Assembly (NCBI GenBank): GCA_021234155.1
Contig: JAJEKV010000275.1
Location: forward strand, 64,501 to 128,500
DNA length: 64,000 bases
Direction of reading: 5' to 3'
Origin: Isoetes taiwanensis
Taxonomy: Eukaryota; Streptophyta; Lycopodiopsida; Isoetales; Isoetaceae
Part shown: piece by piece, positions 11,520 to 24,907 of the stretch
How the letters are laid out: every line of letters starts with the position of its first letter
Position numbering within the stretch: the stretch's first letter is position 1
The notes under the pieces: model-generated
Told to the model about the DNA's origin: nothing
Databases searched by the model: none
The model's input: only the letters and a program-made list of their open reading frames with translations
Position numbers and translations under genes: made by a program

Positions 11520-14500
11520 TACGGCTGCCTATATCATCTATGTGGCCGTCTCTCTTTGTTTATAGAGACTTGAACTCCTATACGAGAATACAAAGTCTTG
11601 TGACATCCAAGCACTTAATTGTAAGCTTTTTAATTGTGCCCAGCTGAGTTCTCCACATTAGTTTCTTTATCTTACTGACAACCCTCTTAATGCTAACAAC
11701 AAAAATGGTGGAATATTATCCATTGACTGGAAAACCAGGATATCTTACCTTGATCGTTGAAGAAACATATGCTCCCTTGCAATTTTGCAGGTTGGAAGGC
11801 CACTTCAAGCCGTAAGAGTTTAAGTAGCATTAAATTCAGCAAGTAAAATGTCATGCCGCATTGAATTCATTGATCCTTCTGCAAATCAATTCCCCATATC
11901 TCTGATCCATATAAGGCTGCAGGTTTTGCTTCATGTAACATCCTGAAAATGTATTAAACCATCCGGAAAATATTATCTTTCATTCCTGCTGAGGAAGTAT
12001 TAAACCATCACTTTGGCCTTTTGCAAATTAACTTGCAGTTCCCTGTTTTGCAAAATGCCTTCAATGCTTAAGTGCGTTTGAAGACCTTGGGTGGAAGAAA
12101 ATCAGGATCATATTCATCAGCAGACAACAAAATCGGAATGCACTATTGTGCAAGCATGGAAGCCTATAGTTGTGCACACTTCTTCGGGCCATTGCCCATC
12201 TATTTTCATATGGCCTGTAACATTTTCGCTGCTAAATTAGTTTATGAGTAGCACTTTTAGTCTTTAGAATTATCTTTTCCAGCTTTTGCCCCTTTAATAA
12301 TTGCTCTTAGAATGAGGATATGGTCAATAGTTGAGAAATTCTTCTTAAAACCAGCCTTTAACTCTAAGTGCATGCTTCTCTGCCTATTTGCTTACAATCA
12401 TTTCTAGCACAATCCCATATAGCTTTGCCATGACTTGACCCATTAATTAGTAGGATTCATAGAGTCCCCAGCTTTATGGTTTTCAACTCGCTTCTTTTCA
12501 AGTCAATCAGATGTTCTGTACCCCCTTGTTCAAGCTAAGCAGTGACTGACTGTTGTACTCGTCATCAATGACATGTCAACAGGTTTCTATATAATTAGCA
12601 TATGGTTACAGTCAACATTTTCACTGGTGTATGTGTTCAATAATGTGTTAGCATTTTGTTGAAGAATACGTTAGAAGTTATTTCATTGTGAATGATACCG
12701 CTTTCTGCAGTTTTCAGCCATAGACGCCGGCTTTTAAAATGAGAGGGGAAAGGGGCAGCAGAAGGGAAAGATGAATTTAAGACCTTGAGACCAACTTGTC
12801 CCTAATAACCTCATGCACAATTGTTAAAAAATCCATTGCACTGGCAGGCCTTTAGAATAATCTTTGGTTTTTGTTGACATAGATTTTTATATCTAAAGTT
12901 TCAGGAATATTTATTATTATTAGGCACTTTTGGTTGGCGGAGCAGAGAAGCTGCCACAATGGCTGGTTCGTAGACATATTTTGGGGACAGGAATTATAAT
13001 TGACCCATGCGCTGGCATTCTAGTTATCCTTGTGGCTGGGCTGCTTTGTTTGGGAATCAAAGAGGTGGGTTTTAATCAAATATTCACTTTAATCTAGCAG
13101 AAGGTTTGTCTCTATAACTTCTTTTGCACAGAGTGCAGGGGCACAATCCTTTGCCACAAGTGGGCTTGTCGCTATTCTCCTTTTAGTCATCATTCTGGGC
13201 GGTTGGATTGGTGCAAAACATGGTTGGAAAGGATACAATCTTCACACAGGGTGAGGGGTTGCCTGCATTCATATGTTATGTAAATAGGCTTAGATGAAAA
13301 TTTTATATCAACATTTTTATCACTCCCAAGGGCCCTAATGTACTACAATGCTAGACTCTGCCATAGCAATGAACACCCACACAAAATTGGCTGTCTATAT
13401 AATGACATGGGGACATGCCCCTGAAATAACCATTAAGTTTCCTCGCTATGGTGGCATGGAATGTAATGGCACATTGGGGGCAGCTTATGGATGTTTTGAG
13501 GGTCAGAAAACAATATCAAAACAAAGTTAAAGATTCTCAGGGATTTGGCAGGAACTGGCTGGGCCAAAGGATAGATAAAAGATTTAATAGAAACGTTGTC
13601 AAGTTCTCTCTCTACTGTTTTGCTGATATTCAGTCAGTGTGCCAAGAAAGTAGTCATTTGGATGGAAAAGGTTAACAAGCTGGGTTAGGCATTTTTATAT
13701 CTAATTGCGCTGCGTGAAAATGGTTTGATGCGGTGTGAAGTCGTATTGGAATTATCGGTGTATATCTTGGTTTATACCTGGATAAATTGGAATTATCGGT
13801 GTATATCTTTTCATCTCCTCTAACATCAGAAGCATTGGGGGCCCTAGGTTAATAAATATGGAAAATAGAAAGTTATGATATTCAAGATAACTGCGTAGTT
13901 AAGAGGATTACCCCCCTGGCTCTGGCTGTTGAAAAAACAGTCTTTCCTATTTCAAATGGAACTTCATTTATTTTATGCTATTGGGAGCTCATATATGACT
14001 TTACGTCTGTATCACACATTCCCTTGCGTTTCTCTTCCTTCAGACTAAGATGTTAAGATCCAACGTGATATCAGTCATATCAGTCAGAACCAATCTGACT
14101 GGGAAGAGGACCAGACCAGATGTTGAGGACCTTTTTACAGTGAATTCTTGCAAAGCTTGCATTGGAATTGCATGGGAGTCTTCCTTAAACTTGGAGGAAG
14201 AGATTTGAAAATTTTCAGGGCAGCTTTTAGAGTTGGTGCACAAGATAATTGACTCAAATTCATGTCATCTGAAGCAGATCTTAACATTTCTTGAAATCTA
14301 ATTCTACATTCCTGCATAGCGTTCTTGAGATAAGACTAAAGATTCTCATGAGCAGATTGACAGGGATGTCTTAAACTCTTAAGTATCTTGATCCAGCTGA
14401 TCTGGACTTACCAAGAGGAAGGAATTGGAATGTTTTATATGCTTTCACAAAATTTTGCAGAAGAATTTTGCTGTGTTTCCTTGTTATAGAAGTTTATGGG

Positions 14501-17500
14501 CATATGGTTTAAGTTCCCCAGGCTAATTAATGGAATTTTAAGAGTTGACAAGTTAAATCTGGGCGAGTCGACTTTTTACATGAGCTTTCATGACTTGTGT
14601 GGTTTTCACTCCACGCTTTAATAAGGAATAGGTTTTCTCTGTGATCACTCTTCAATTGAAACAAGGAATCAGAAAACCAAGATAGGCGTTGAAGACAATG
14701 TAACAGGTCGTGGGAACAGAAAAAAGAGAAGAGTTTCGACTGAGAACAGAGAGCAGTTGCTTTAGTGAGAAATAGTAGAATCTTGGAGTTGAATTTTAAA
14801 AGTAGTTATTAAATGGAACATAGATGCTCTTTATTGCAGGACAAATGAGCAGCCAGCAGACATTTTATAAAGGCTCTTCCGAAGGACAAGTCTGACATGA
14901 TTTGGGAGTTGGTTTATGTCACTCAAAGGACCATCTCTAGATTTTTTATTAAATTTGAAAACTTCAGAGACAATTTGGGAGTTGGCTCTTTTGAGTGTCA
15001 TATAATGACTTCTGACTGTACCATGTTTCCACTTTTTCTTGCATCAAACAGAGGTTATTCACTATTGTGCTTAAATTATTGCAAACTAGATTGTGTAGTG
15101 TTTTATGAATCCAGATTGCTTTACATGCAGCTGTTGTACATGCCTCATATTCAGTTTCAGTTGCTTCTTGGCTCCATCTAACAGCAGGTGCTCTGGTAAT
15201 CTGCCAGCATCATCAGTAGCCTTCAAGCTTTATCACAACTGTAAAAAAACTTGACTATTGGCCGAGGGTGTGCTAATACTTCAACAGGGTTGACTAGTAT
15301 GTGTATGTTTCAATTGGCGCGTATGCAAGTCTACATGACTTGTATGGTTTTTCACTCTGTCATGATGTGATAAAGGATACGTTTCCTCTCTAATCTCTCC
15401 CCTCTCGATTCTACAAATTTATGCTGTATAATAGTTGGTGTTTCAAAGTTTTTATTATAACACTAATTGATGATTATTCAGTTTAGATTCTTCCCAAGCG
15501 TAATGGAAAAAATGGATTGCATTGTAGGTACTTCGCTTATGGATTTCGAGGAGTCTTCAAAGGATCCGCAATGCTGTTTTTCTCTTACATTGGGTTTGAT
15601 GCCATTGCGAGCACTGCAGAAGAGGTAACAGACATTAACTGCATTTCTAGGTCGGCAATTGGTGACTTTATACATCTTCTCATTTGCAGGTGAAGAAGCC
15701 ACAACGTGATTTGCCCCTTGGCATTGCTGCATCCCTGCTTGTATGCATCATTCTATATACTCTAGTCTCGGTTATGTTAGTAGGCATAGTCCCATTTGAC
15801 CACCTAAATGTTGATACACCGCTGTCAAGTGCGTTTTCAGTGGGCCATGTAATATTCTCTTATCCTTTCTTCATGTTGGTTATTTGTTTTCCTCACATAA
15901 AGAAATGCCTATAGGTACCTTGAAGCAATAGGAGCATTAGCAGCTATGCTGACAACTGTTTTAGGAGCTTTCATTCCCCAGGTTTTTATTGACCTGTTTT
16001 TATTAAATTCCTGATTTTCTTGCCCGTTTAAATTGAGTGGTTTGATTGGCTTTTTATGCAGCCCAGAATATTAATGACTATGTCACAAGATGGTTTACTC
16101 CCATCTCTGTTTGGAAGAGTCAACAAGCGCACAACAGTGCCTGTATATAGCACGCTGATTCCTGGATTTATTGGTGCGATTCTAGCACTGGTATTGGATA
16201 TCGAGGATTTGTCAGAATTGGTAATGCTCTTCCGCGTTTCATTTAATAAGTTGTCAAAACTCGTAAGGTCATATTAAGGAGATCAACATATTAAGAAATC
16301 ATTTCTTTGTAGTGATAGTGGAGAAAGCTATGAGACACGTTTTGTTGTTGTTTATAAATAGTTGCCATATGAGCACATATCTAATTATCCAGCACTCATA
16401 TTGTACGGCTTTACGACAGCTAATTACGAATCACTTAAGAGAGCTTTAGAGCTGTCCTTATATGGTCCATAAAATTGACTGTTGTAGTGAGTTACCCTTG
16501 TTATGCAGACAAAAGAAGCTTACAAATATTCTTATCTTTACCGTCAGGGTGCGAAGGTCCTACTGAGAAATACACGAAGGCAATAGAATGCAATTTGTGC
16601 CAGACACAGTTGCTGCAATACTCTGGATGTAAACTTAACAGCCCAGATTCTAAAGGGCCTGCATAAAAAATCCCATTTTAATATGGTTACCATCTGATCT
16701 AGGCAGCAATTTCAAAAGACACAAGGCAAGGAACAAAAGCGAAACGAGCGAGCAGTGATTATCTAACTTCATACTCAGGAGAGCAGATTACAATTTTATA
16801 GGATATAGGCGTCCATGACAGCAAGAATAACAAACTCCAAGAAGCTGCAAGAACTAGCCAGGAATCGTTCTCAGGCAAAGCCTTATCGCAAATCTGAACA
16901 GACTATTGATCTGGCAAGAGTTACTGCAAGATATTGAGCTTCCCCAAATTTACATTGCTTCGAGCTTGAAAAATAAGAGATCTGTAGGTTTTGGATCTCC
17001 TGGCAATTTGCATGACCAGTCTTCTCTTACGCAAAAAAAAAACCTTTAAAAGCCTACTCAACCCTGCTACCATGTGGAGCTGATCCAAATGATAGAAAAC
17101 ACATGGGGTCACCAAGTGACTACGAAGGAAAACATTTGAGAACTCATATGTAGTGAACAAATTTGAATATGTGGACATGCCCTCTTCCAACTGAAGACTC
17201 GAAGAATATAACTTTTATGGTTGTTGATAGAGTGCTATGAACTTTGAAGAGCTAGAAAGAACATGGGAACAAAGGCAGGGCAACCCTACCCTAATAGTAC
17301 CCTAATAGGCCATCAAGTATCTTTCCTTTATAATATAGGACATATCAGCAGCAAGCCATGTCGTCAGGTGAAGGCAGAGAAATATCTTGTGCATGTCAGC
17401 AAGTTACATGCATGGACGACATATAGCATGACGATATACATGTGTTATACATGTGTTAAAACTGTTAGATGAGAGTCCATACATTATTTTCCAGTCATCA

Positions 17501-19629
17501 CTTCAAGTACACTGACACTTGTTTAACAATGAAAATGATGAGTGGGCCATTTGAGATGACTTGAGAGGTCATATCTAACTCCTGCTGGGAATGATGTTAC
17601 ACCTCAGATGTTCCTGGTTAGCAGCGGGTTTATTTAAGACAACTGACCATAACAATAACACTCAATTCATTTATTCTTGCTTATTTACATCTCATCGAGT
17701 TTTCTGTCACTGTAGGTGAGTGTTGGTTCACTATTGGCATTTACAACTGTTGCTGTATGTGTTCTTCTGATACGATACCTACCACCTAATGGCGACCATT
17801 CCAATGAAGCCCAGGACCTACCACCTATCCAGCACACCGCCATCGAAACATCATTGGTTTCATCAAATTTTGGTACAAAATTGTCTGATAGGATTTGTAT
17901 CCAATTTGAGTCTGGAATATGTGTGCCGTTTTTTTTTCTTTTCTTTCTGAGTTTCAAAAAGGACTTCAATTTACTTAAAAAAGTGAGACAAAAAGAATGC
18001 TTGAATTTGCCGTTTATAAAGCCACAAGGTTGCTTACACAGAAAAAAGTAGGTGTTTTTGAAGAGATGAATATAGAATGACGAGATAGACAGAAAGAACA
18101 AGGAGCCTAGAACTGATGGAGAACAGGAGAAAACATAGCAGACATGAGATGACATGGACTTATGTAGGTCACATGTGATGCTGTGGACACACATAGATGT
18201 ATGACGTGTGCTAGCCTTGCTTTTAGATGTCCCATGCATGCGACGACATTCTTGCCAAAGAATGAACATACTCTGTTTCATTTTCTCTGATCAAGTTAAT
18301 TTCCCGTGTAAAGCTTTAACGATCGCTGATTTTCTTTCTAGTATATCAGCCCCTCTGTGATAATGCCTTTAAGATAGGCAAGAATTATTTTGGCCACTGT
18401 CCAGTGTAATTTAGTAAGACCTGCCATGAACATGTAAATAGTTTCACTTAGCTGCATATGCTCTTGAGATGACCCCAACTTATGAGCATGAGAACAGTAA
18501 TATTTCCATAATAGCTTCTTAATGACGACATGCACTGGCTGGAGGTTGCTGGATCAGATGAAAGACTCTTTTTTGAATAACTGGCTTGGGGCTTATGCAC
18601 TATTGCAAGTATGGCAGCAAAGAAGTGGGGTGAATTGCTTGCTAAATTTCACGAGGAATACAAGGAAGGGCTAAAGTTGTAACTAAACCTGTCAAAACTT
18701 AAGTAATTGGCAATTTTCTTAAGGTCCAATTAAGCCTGTCAGAACTTAAGTAAATGGCAATTTTTTCAAGGTCCATTCTGCATTGCAGATAGCGCTTGCT
18801 AAACTGAAACCTGGCTTCACATTGGCATGCCAAACCTGTATGCTACAGTAAAATGTGGTTTTTCTTTTGAACGCAAGGCTTTTCCTATAGATTTTATAGA
18901 GACCTTTTCCACGTGGAAACAACTTTCAGTTGGTCCCCTTCAAAACATGAGGATGTCAAGACATGAGTTTTGTCTGTGGCAGAGATTGAAAGCAAATTAG
19001 TTTTAGTCCAGGCACATCAATGATACTTGCGACTAGCTAAATACATTTCTAGAGTGGAAGTATACATTAACTTTAGTTTCATTCTGTGTGTTGCGGCAGA
19101 AAAGATTCTTTATGCTGTCATGTGCAGACACAAAGCAAGATATGGTGCTCCTGATGAGGCGTTAGCAGTTGCTGATCTTCAATGATTCGTTAGATGGACA
19201 GGCTGTTATCAATCTGCAACGAGTTTTCTGCCTTGTGAGCATCCATCTTCATCATCTTTCCTCATTAGTGACAATCTTGTGGTAACCATGAGATTTTTTT
19301 CACATATTGCAAGACCATAAATGAAATCATCAAGGTGTATAAACCATCATGAACTTGTTTTTTCTCCTTTCTGAAGAGATGATTTTTTTTCCTCTTCTTT
19401 CAAAAGAGTCCTCCGCATCAGTTCCTTTACATGGTAGCAGAGCTGGTTGGCTATGCTTGAAGAAATGAATGCATAATTAGAGATGGATTTTACTAAAAAT
19501 GATCAGCTATCTCTACCCTTTGCATGCTACTGCTCCATTGTTGCATTTTAAGTATATCGCGCCAGCCAAAACATCTTTTCTATACCTGTACACATAGCCT
19601 TTAATTCGATGATGCTTACTTTTTAGTCG

Positions 19630-19786
19630 AGTACGTCCAAATAGTAGGTGTATTCCATGGAGTACGTCGAAATAGTAGGTGTATTGGGATCCGAATCATC
19701 ACTGAATATATCTGCGCAGCATATAGATGACAAGCAGAACTCTTGCGATATTCATAAAAGAACTCTTGCGATATTCATAAAGGACT
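19630..19786 (+). repeat. Pair of short tandem duplications in CAT intron 10
   Basis: A 41-bp pair around GAGTACGTC(C/G)AAATAGTAGG is followed by a 23-bp pair of GAACTCTTGCGATATTCATA. Comparable duplications occur at 13740-13810 and 18700-18775. Confidence 0.75.
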
Positions 19787-21223
19787 GGTGTCGCAAATAC
19801 TTTGGCAGTTAGATTTGAAAACTGTATCCTGAAGTAGAATCAAGTGTTAGTTTTCTGATGATACTGTTGATAGGGTTGAGAGCTGATTGTAGAGCAATTT
19901 CGCTCATCTCATAGATTAATTGATCAGTGGATGCAAGAAAAATACTCTTTCATTTCTCTTTTTGCATAAAGCAAATTAAGTCCACTGTCACTTTTCATCA
20001 AGTCTATAGCCACTAGTCGTCATTTGTATTATGGGTTTTGTGCATTATGGGTTTTGTGCTGAGATGGCACCCTGCATCCACCATGCCGAAAGTTTTAGTA
20101 GTTATAATGGATATGTGGCTCTAATAATATTAAAAATAATGCAACTTTAATGCACCGTTGGTTGATATCGAGGTAAATGGACACCATTGTATGGGACAAT
20201 ACAACTTTTTATTGTGTGAATGGCAATGAGTATTCCAAAAGCCAGCCATGTTGATTCAGCTTGATGCCTTCGCTCAAGGCCAATATCTGTCAGATGTCAG
20301 ATATGATCTGTCAGATATGGAGGCAGATTGTTAGAATCCAACCTGTTTGTTCATGTTAGAATCTTGGCATGCATCATTTTCTGGACGATCTGTTTAATAT
20401 CTTACTTCTGTTCGAAGCACCTTTGTTCTTGATCTTTGGCTTGTGTTTCTGTCAATTTTATGGCAAATTTAAGACAATATAATGTGAATTTAATTTTGAT
20501 GATTGCCTGAAATAGACTGCGTTGTTGCTTAAGGAAAACTGTGGTCTCTATTTAATGCAGCGGATCTGAAGCCATCGCGTGCTGCTAGACTTGGCATCAT
20601 AGCCATCTTACTTGGAGCTATTATTTCGAGCTTAGCTGCATCTGTCAAATTAGTTCCCATGTAAATTTCAGATTCTCTTACACTTCATTTATTCAAGAGT
20701 TGTTGTCGTAACAACAAAATCCCACACCACAAGTGGTGATCTGAAATCTACTTGAAAACTAATTTTATTATTTGTTTCAGAGCACTTCGTGTTATACTTG
20801 GTATTGTTGGTACCGCTTCCATCCTGCTTGGATTAGGGACACTAGTAAGATCTAAGAAAGCAGGACGAGTTGGATTCTCAGGTATATGTTGGAATGTACT
20901 CTCTCAGTTATGTAAATTCATAAATAACTCTGTTTGGACTGTAGGATTTATGTGCCCTATGGTTCCCTTGCTTCCAGCAGTGACAATTTTGGTAAACACT
21001 TATTTGCTGGTGAACATTAGGTAAGTGAGTTGATTAAAAGCAAAGCCCATGAGTTAAGATGTGTTTCATTTCTCTTCCTCTACGAGTATTTACATTACAG
21101 GGATCCTGTAGGGGTTTGACATGGATACGGGTCTCCATCTGGCTGCTGCTTGGTGTCGTGGTATATGTATTTTATGGAATGCATCATCGGATAGAAGGAG
21201 AGGAATCTCAAAGTTCTACATAA

Positions 21224-21600
21224 AATAATTCTTTTGTGGGCATAATATCAATACCACATTCATATAGCAGCACACAAAACATTCATATGGCAGCACTCAA
21301 ATTTTTATGTCAATATCTATCCGACCCTTTATTCATACAGATTATTATAATCAGTTATTTGAATTGAAGGATGAGGCAGTGTATTATCAAAAACTAGTTC
21401 TTCAACGCATTTTACTCCTTGCATGCTAACCAAAGTTTGCCTTCACCCAAGCAACTAAACATTAAAAATAACTCCACTGGGGCTTCAATGAATAGCCCAC
21501 AAGTAGTCAAATATCTATACAAGGCATCACAATATGCATGAGGCACCAATTGCACTATTGCACAAGGCAACGTTGGCTTGACCTCTCTCCACTTGCAACA
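21224..21600. other. 3' flank of CAT copy 1
   Basis: Probable 3' UTR and terminator region, AT-rich, with AATAAT-type polyadenylation-like words just after the stop codon (21226). No other gene. Confidence 0.45.
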
Positions 21601-21624
21601 GGAACAATTGCAACTACAGTGTAA

Positions 21625-21667
21625 AAACTAGGGAGCCATACTACAGTTGCAATTACAGCGTAAAAAA
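21625..21667 (+). repeat. Edge motif, left copy
   Basis: AAACTAGGGAGCCATACTAC followed by a near-palindromic GTTGCAATTAC and GTAAAAAA. It matches 40377-40419 at about nine bases in ten, in the same orientation. A partial second unit (ACAATTGCAACTACAGTGTA) precedes it at 21604-21623. Confidence 0.8.
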
Positions 21668-21968
21668 TCGGTACTGGGTAGCAGATTTCACCGTCCGGAC
21701 GCCGCTTACAAGTGCTTAAAATCGGCGTGTTTTAAACACGACGTGCGTGATTGATCAATTGACATGTAGGGTGCGCGCCCGTCAAATGACAGGCTGAGAG
21801 AATCATGAGCTTGTTTGGTGCCGGAAACATGAATGCCTGTAGCCCGCCATATTCGTGGATGGGGGGCTAACCCATCTTGAATTCAAGCAAAATGGAGGGA
21901 CTAATTGTTTCCAAGAATTGCCTGAACCGAAATTCAACAATTTGCCCTCACCAAGAAATCCGGGATAG

Positions 21969-23836
21969 ATGAAACCCAATTCCTCTCCCCGTTCAGTTTA
22001 CAGAGCCATTGATGCAGCAAGGAAGAGAGATCAGAGGCAGAGATTGTATGCAAAGAAGGTAGCAATGAAGAAGAACTCCCCTTCTAAAGATTCGCCTTCA
22101 AAGAAGAATAAGAAATTGAGACTGAGTGACTGCAGAATAAGAGAAATTTCAGGAGAAATTTATGAAGTATTCAACCAAATTAGTACAAATGTTGATGACA
22201 ATGACAAAGGCCGTATCCTTGACAGTCTTCTTTGGAGGGCAAGGGATTTACCAATTGCTTCCATAAAGAAATCTAAGCAGGTTACTATGGCCGAGCAAAT
22301 GGTGAAGAATTTGAAGGAAACCGGACTTGGAAGACATTTGAAAAGCAACCTGTGGACCAGGACAGAGAATTCAGGGATCCAAGAAAGGCTTTGAGGTACA
22401 AACCTGTCTTGAGATTAGTACAGAAGGAGAGAAGTCCCAAAGAGTTTCAAGAGGATGTGAAGAAGGTAATATCAGATTTTGTTCCACACAATTACATAGC
22501 ACATTGGCGTGCCAATCGGTTTAAACAAAGCAGGTGTCATCATTTTCTAAGATACAATTGTATCTCATTTATTGACTTTGCAGAAAATTACAAAGCATCA
22601 AGATCCGAATGAGCCCAGCCAATGCATTGGCATACGCACTCAAGTTTCTATACTTGTTCACATAACATATAGACATGACAAAAGTGTCTGATATTCCTGT
22701 TCTGTCGTGCATGTAAGAAGACTGGCCCAAAGAAGAAAAAAAAAGAACGTAAGATTGGAGCAGATCAGAATAGACTCAACAATGGTAGGAAGATCATAAA
22801 AAGAGACTCACTTTTACATTTCGATGATAAAGTGCATGACTCATTATTTGTGGAACACCGCCTACAAAAGCATGTTGCATGGCTTAAGGAACGAGGAAAT
22901 AGAGTATGAGAAGCATTGGGTTTGAGTGATGGTGCTCATCACAATTCAAGTCAGAAAACTTTTTTTTTTCTTAGGCGTGTACTTCACAATGAATGACAAG
23001 GAAATAGTTTGGAACTACTTTGCCATCGCTCATGGTAAAAGGTGAACATGATGGTGCAGTGTGTCGTTATCAAAAGGTCGCTAAGTAAGGAACAACTCAA
23101 ACCCAATGGTGTGCAACCGAGGCATGCTAAAGATATCCTAAAATTTCTGTGTATATATTTCAGCAGTCTACCAGTTGATGAAATAGATGAGATCAAAAGA
23201 TATTTTTGGGAAATTGAACCTGCTGTTGTGGCAAACATGGAAGAATATGAAATTGAAACACTTAAAGGCACAAAGAAGATTCACTATATCGACCACGCCG
23301 CCAGGAGTAGACCAAACAGCTTGCTCATAGATGCCCGCCATGTTTTACACTTGTTTTGCATGGATCATAATTGGGACTCCTGTATCAATACAAGTAGATT
23401 TGGAAAGTGGGAGGTAACTGACTTAAAAGCAGGAGTTGAGAAGAAAAAGGAGACTCTTGAACAAGCCAATGAATGGATCAGTAATTTGGTAGAGGTAGGT
23501 GACAATTTTGCAGTGAATGCTGAGGTAGACAATTCAGAGGGTGTGGACTTCTACATCCTCAAGTGCACAGAACCCAAATGCACACTTGAAGATTCATACA
23601 AAGATGGATGGGGGCAAAAATTTGGAGTGCATGAGGTTATTTTAAGTGGATTGTATTATCAATTCTTGGGTAATTTCAAGTACATGTTGCTCACTAAACA
23701 ACCCGAAGCCTCCGTGCACAACCATGTGGTAAGATATCCTAAAATTGATATGGACAAAATAGAAGGCACAAACATGTACAAAATTTCACAGGAGACCCAT
23801 GAAAAAATTATGGCCAGTCTCCCAATAACATTGTAA
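21969..23836 (+). pseudogene. Decayed transposase-like gene (DFAENY...SDG...HGKGEHDG family)
   Basis: Start ATG at 21969. About 120 codons of basic N-terminal region (RKRDQRQRLYAKK) lead, through one frameshift near 22330, to FRDPRKALRYKP. A core follows in changing frames: DFAENY at 22574, SILVHITYRHD near 22655, HDSLFVEH near 22838, SDGAHHN near 22928, WNYFAIAHGK near 23010 and GEHDGA near 23045. The last open frame (23042-23836) holds SLSKEQLKPNGVQ, then a C-terminal domain with DGWGQKFGVHEVILSGLYY. I recall this motif order from uncharacterised, high-copy proteins in many eukaryotes. Spaced Asp residues in an RNase H-like setting suggest a DDE-type enzyme, but I cannot name the superfamily. 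At least five frameshifts or stops make it inactive here. Confidence 0.6.
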
Positions 23837-24240
23837 TTCTTTGACACTTAACCAAATTGATGTTATTCTTTTCAAGTGATTTGTTGTTCCAGCACCGAAG
23901 CACATAAGCACACATTTGTATATATATTAATAATATTGAGGATGCACAAGGGTGGTGTGCATGGATACGTACTTCGAAATGAAGATTGAATTGTTGTTTA
24001 GGAATGTAGATTTGTGACATTGGAATAAGATTCAATTATTTATTTTGGTACCATCACTATCCCAACATTCTTGGCAAAATTATATTGTCAAGGCATTTCC
24101 TCGATGTGACATGTGTCAATTTTGGTCATAATGAAATATTTAAGCCCGGTTACTGAATTAATTGTTCCGGCGCTGTAGGAGGTTTTTCAGACATCGACGC
24201 CTAAGCAGAGGATTTAAGCACTAGGCGCCTAAGCGTAAGC
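23837..24240. other. Unassigned spacer
   Basis: Follows the TAA stop of the transposase-like frame. AT-rich, no gene recognised. Confidence 0.4.
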
Positions 24241-24360
24241 TCTTCTCACAAGCTCACGCTCCGCCCATTCCCCGCCTAATTCCTCCGCACTCCGCCTAAT
24301 TCCTCCGCACTCCTTCCCAATTCCTCCGCACTCCGCCCAATCCGCCTAATCCCGGCGCAT
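24241..24360 (+). repeat. Short GC-rich tandem repeat upstream of the acidic gene
   Basis: The words CCGCCTAATTCCTCCGCACT and close variants recur three to four times at about 20-bp spacing. Confidence 0.7.
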
Positions 24361-24672
24361 GAAACGAGCACATAGCGAGGAGCCGGGAGGTCACCTCCAA
24401 GAGGCTTACTTGCCGCCGAGGAGGTGTTCCCTCCACTCTTCCCACCTTTGCCTCAAGTGCTTGCCTCCTCTGCTGCCTCCTCTCCTGCCCACTCTACTGC
24501 CTCTCAATTTTCTGAACCATCCGATTCCGATTCCGATTCCGATTCTTCTGATTCCTATGAGGAATCAGAAAATGAGGAATCAGAACTTTCTTCGCAGGAA
24601 TATGTCACTGCAGTTCTGCAAGGGTGGATAGGGGAATCAGAAGAAGAAGACGAGTCTGATGAAGAAGTCCCT

Positions 24673-24783
24673 GAAGAAGAAGAAGAAGAAGAAGAAGAAG
24701 AAGAAGAAGAAGAAGAAGAAGAAGAAGAAGAAGAAGAAGAAGAAGAAGAAGAAGAAGAAGAAGAAGAAGAAGAAGAAGAAGAA
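24673..24783 (+). repeat. (GAA)n tract 1, 37 pure units
   Basis: Coding as poly-Glu in the acidic gene and the left border of the repeat array. Confidence 0.95.
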
Positions 24784-24839
24784 TCTAATAGTTCTATCTT
24801 CTGAATTTCTGAATGTTTGTTTTGTTATTTTGATTGAAG

Positions 24840-24907
24840 GCATTATAGATGGGCAACACCAAGTCCCACTTGTGCTGATATGCTTTGGAGACATACTCTC
24901 TATTAAG
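24840..24907 (+). other. Exon-like segment near the start of each repeat unit
   Basis: A 68-bp open segment lies between GATTGAAG| and ATTAAG|GTATGT, reading IIDGQHQVPLVLICFGD. It is identical in copies 2 (30009-30076) and 3 (33775-33842). It may be a fragment of a captured gene. I do not recognise the product. Confidence 0.3.

Larger units (their letters stand above)
10140..21223 (+). pseudogene. Cationic amino acid transporter (CAT family, vacuolar type), 14 exons, frame-damaged copy 1
   Basis: CAT proteins (APC superfamily) carry cationic or neutral amino acids across plasma or vacuolar membranes with about 12-14 helices. Exons: 10140-10245, 10857-11060, 11138-11222, 12924-13064, 13132-13250, 15528-15624, 15690-15848, 15915-15981, 16062-16220, 17716-17896, 20561-20660, 20781-20881, 20945-21020 and 21112-21223 (stop TAA). 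All borders are GT-AG. Hallmarks: [14 protein letters not shown] (exon 2), [13 protein letters not shown] (3), FSYIGFDAIASTAEEVKKPQRDLPLGI (6-7, split here as two parts), QPRILM(T)MSQDGLLPSLF (9) and the C-terminal IWLLLGVVVYVFYG (14). The total, about 570 codons, is near family length. Exon 2 is 204 bp against 202 in copy 2. Three indels put its second half out of frame, and GAG becomes GPG. Exons 7 and 8 have incompatible phases. All other exons are open and in phase. The long introns hold no other gene. Confidence 0.85.

Noticed and set aside
10140-21223. CAT copy 1 as a fully functional gene
   Set aside because: The exon 2 frame shift and the exon 7/8 phase clash are both visible. Unless they are sequence errors the product would be truncated.
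22536-22584. A short GT-AG intron in the transposase-like gene between RFKQS and the DFAENY segment
   Set aside because: Removing it would delete the DFAENY motif, which fits the family, so the sequence is more likely coding.
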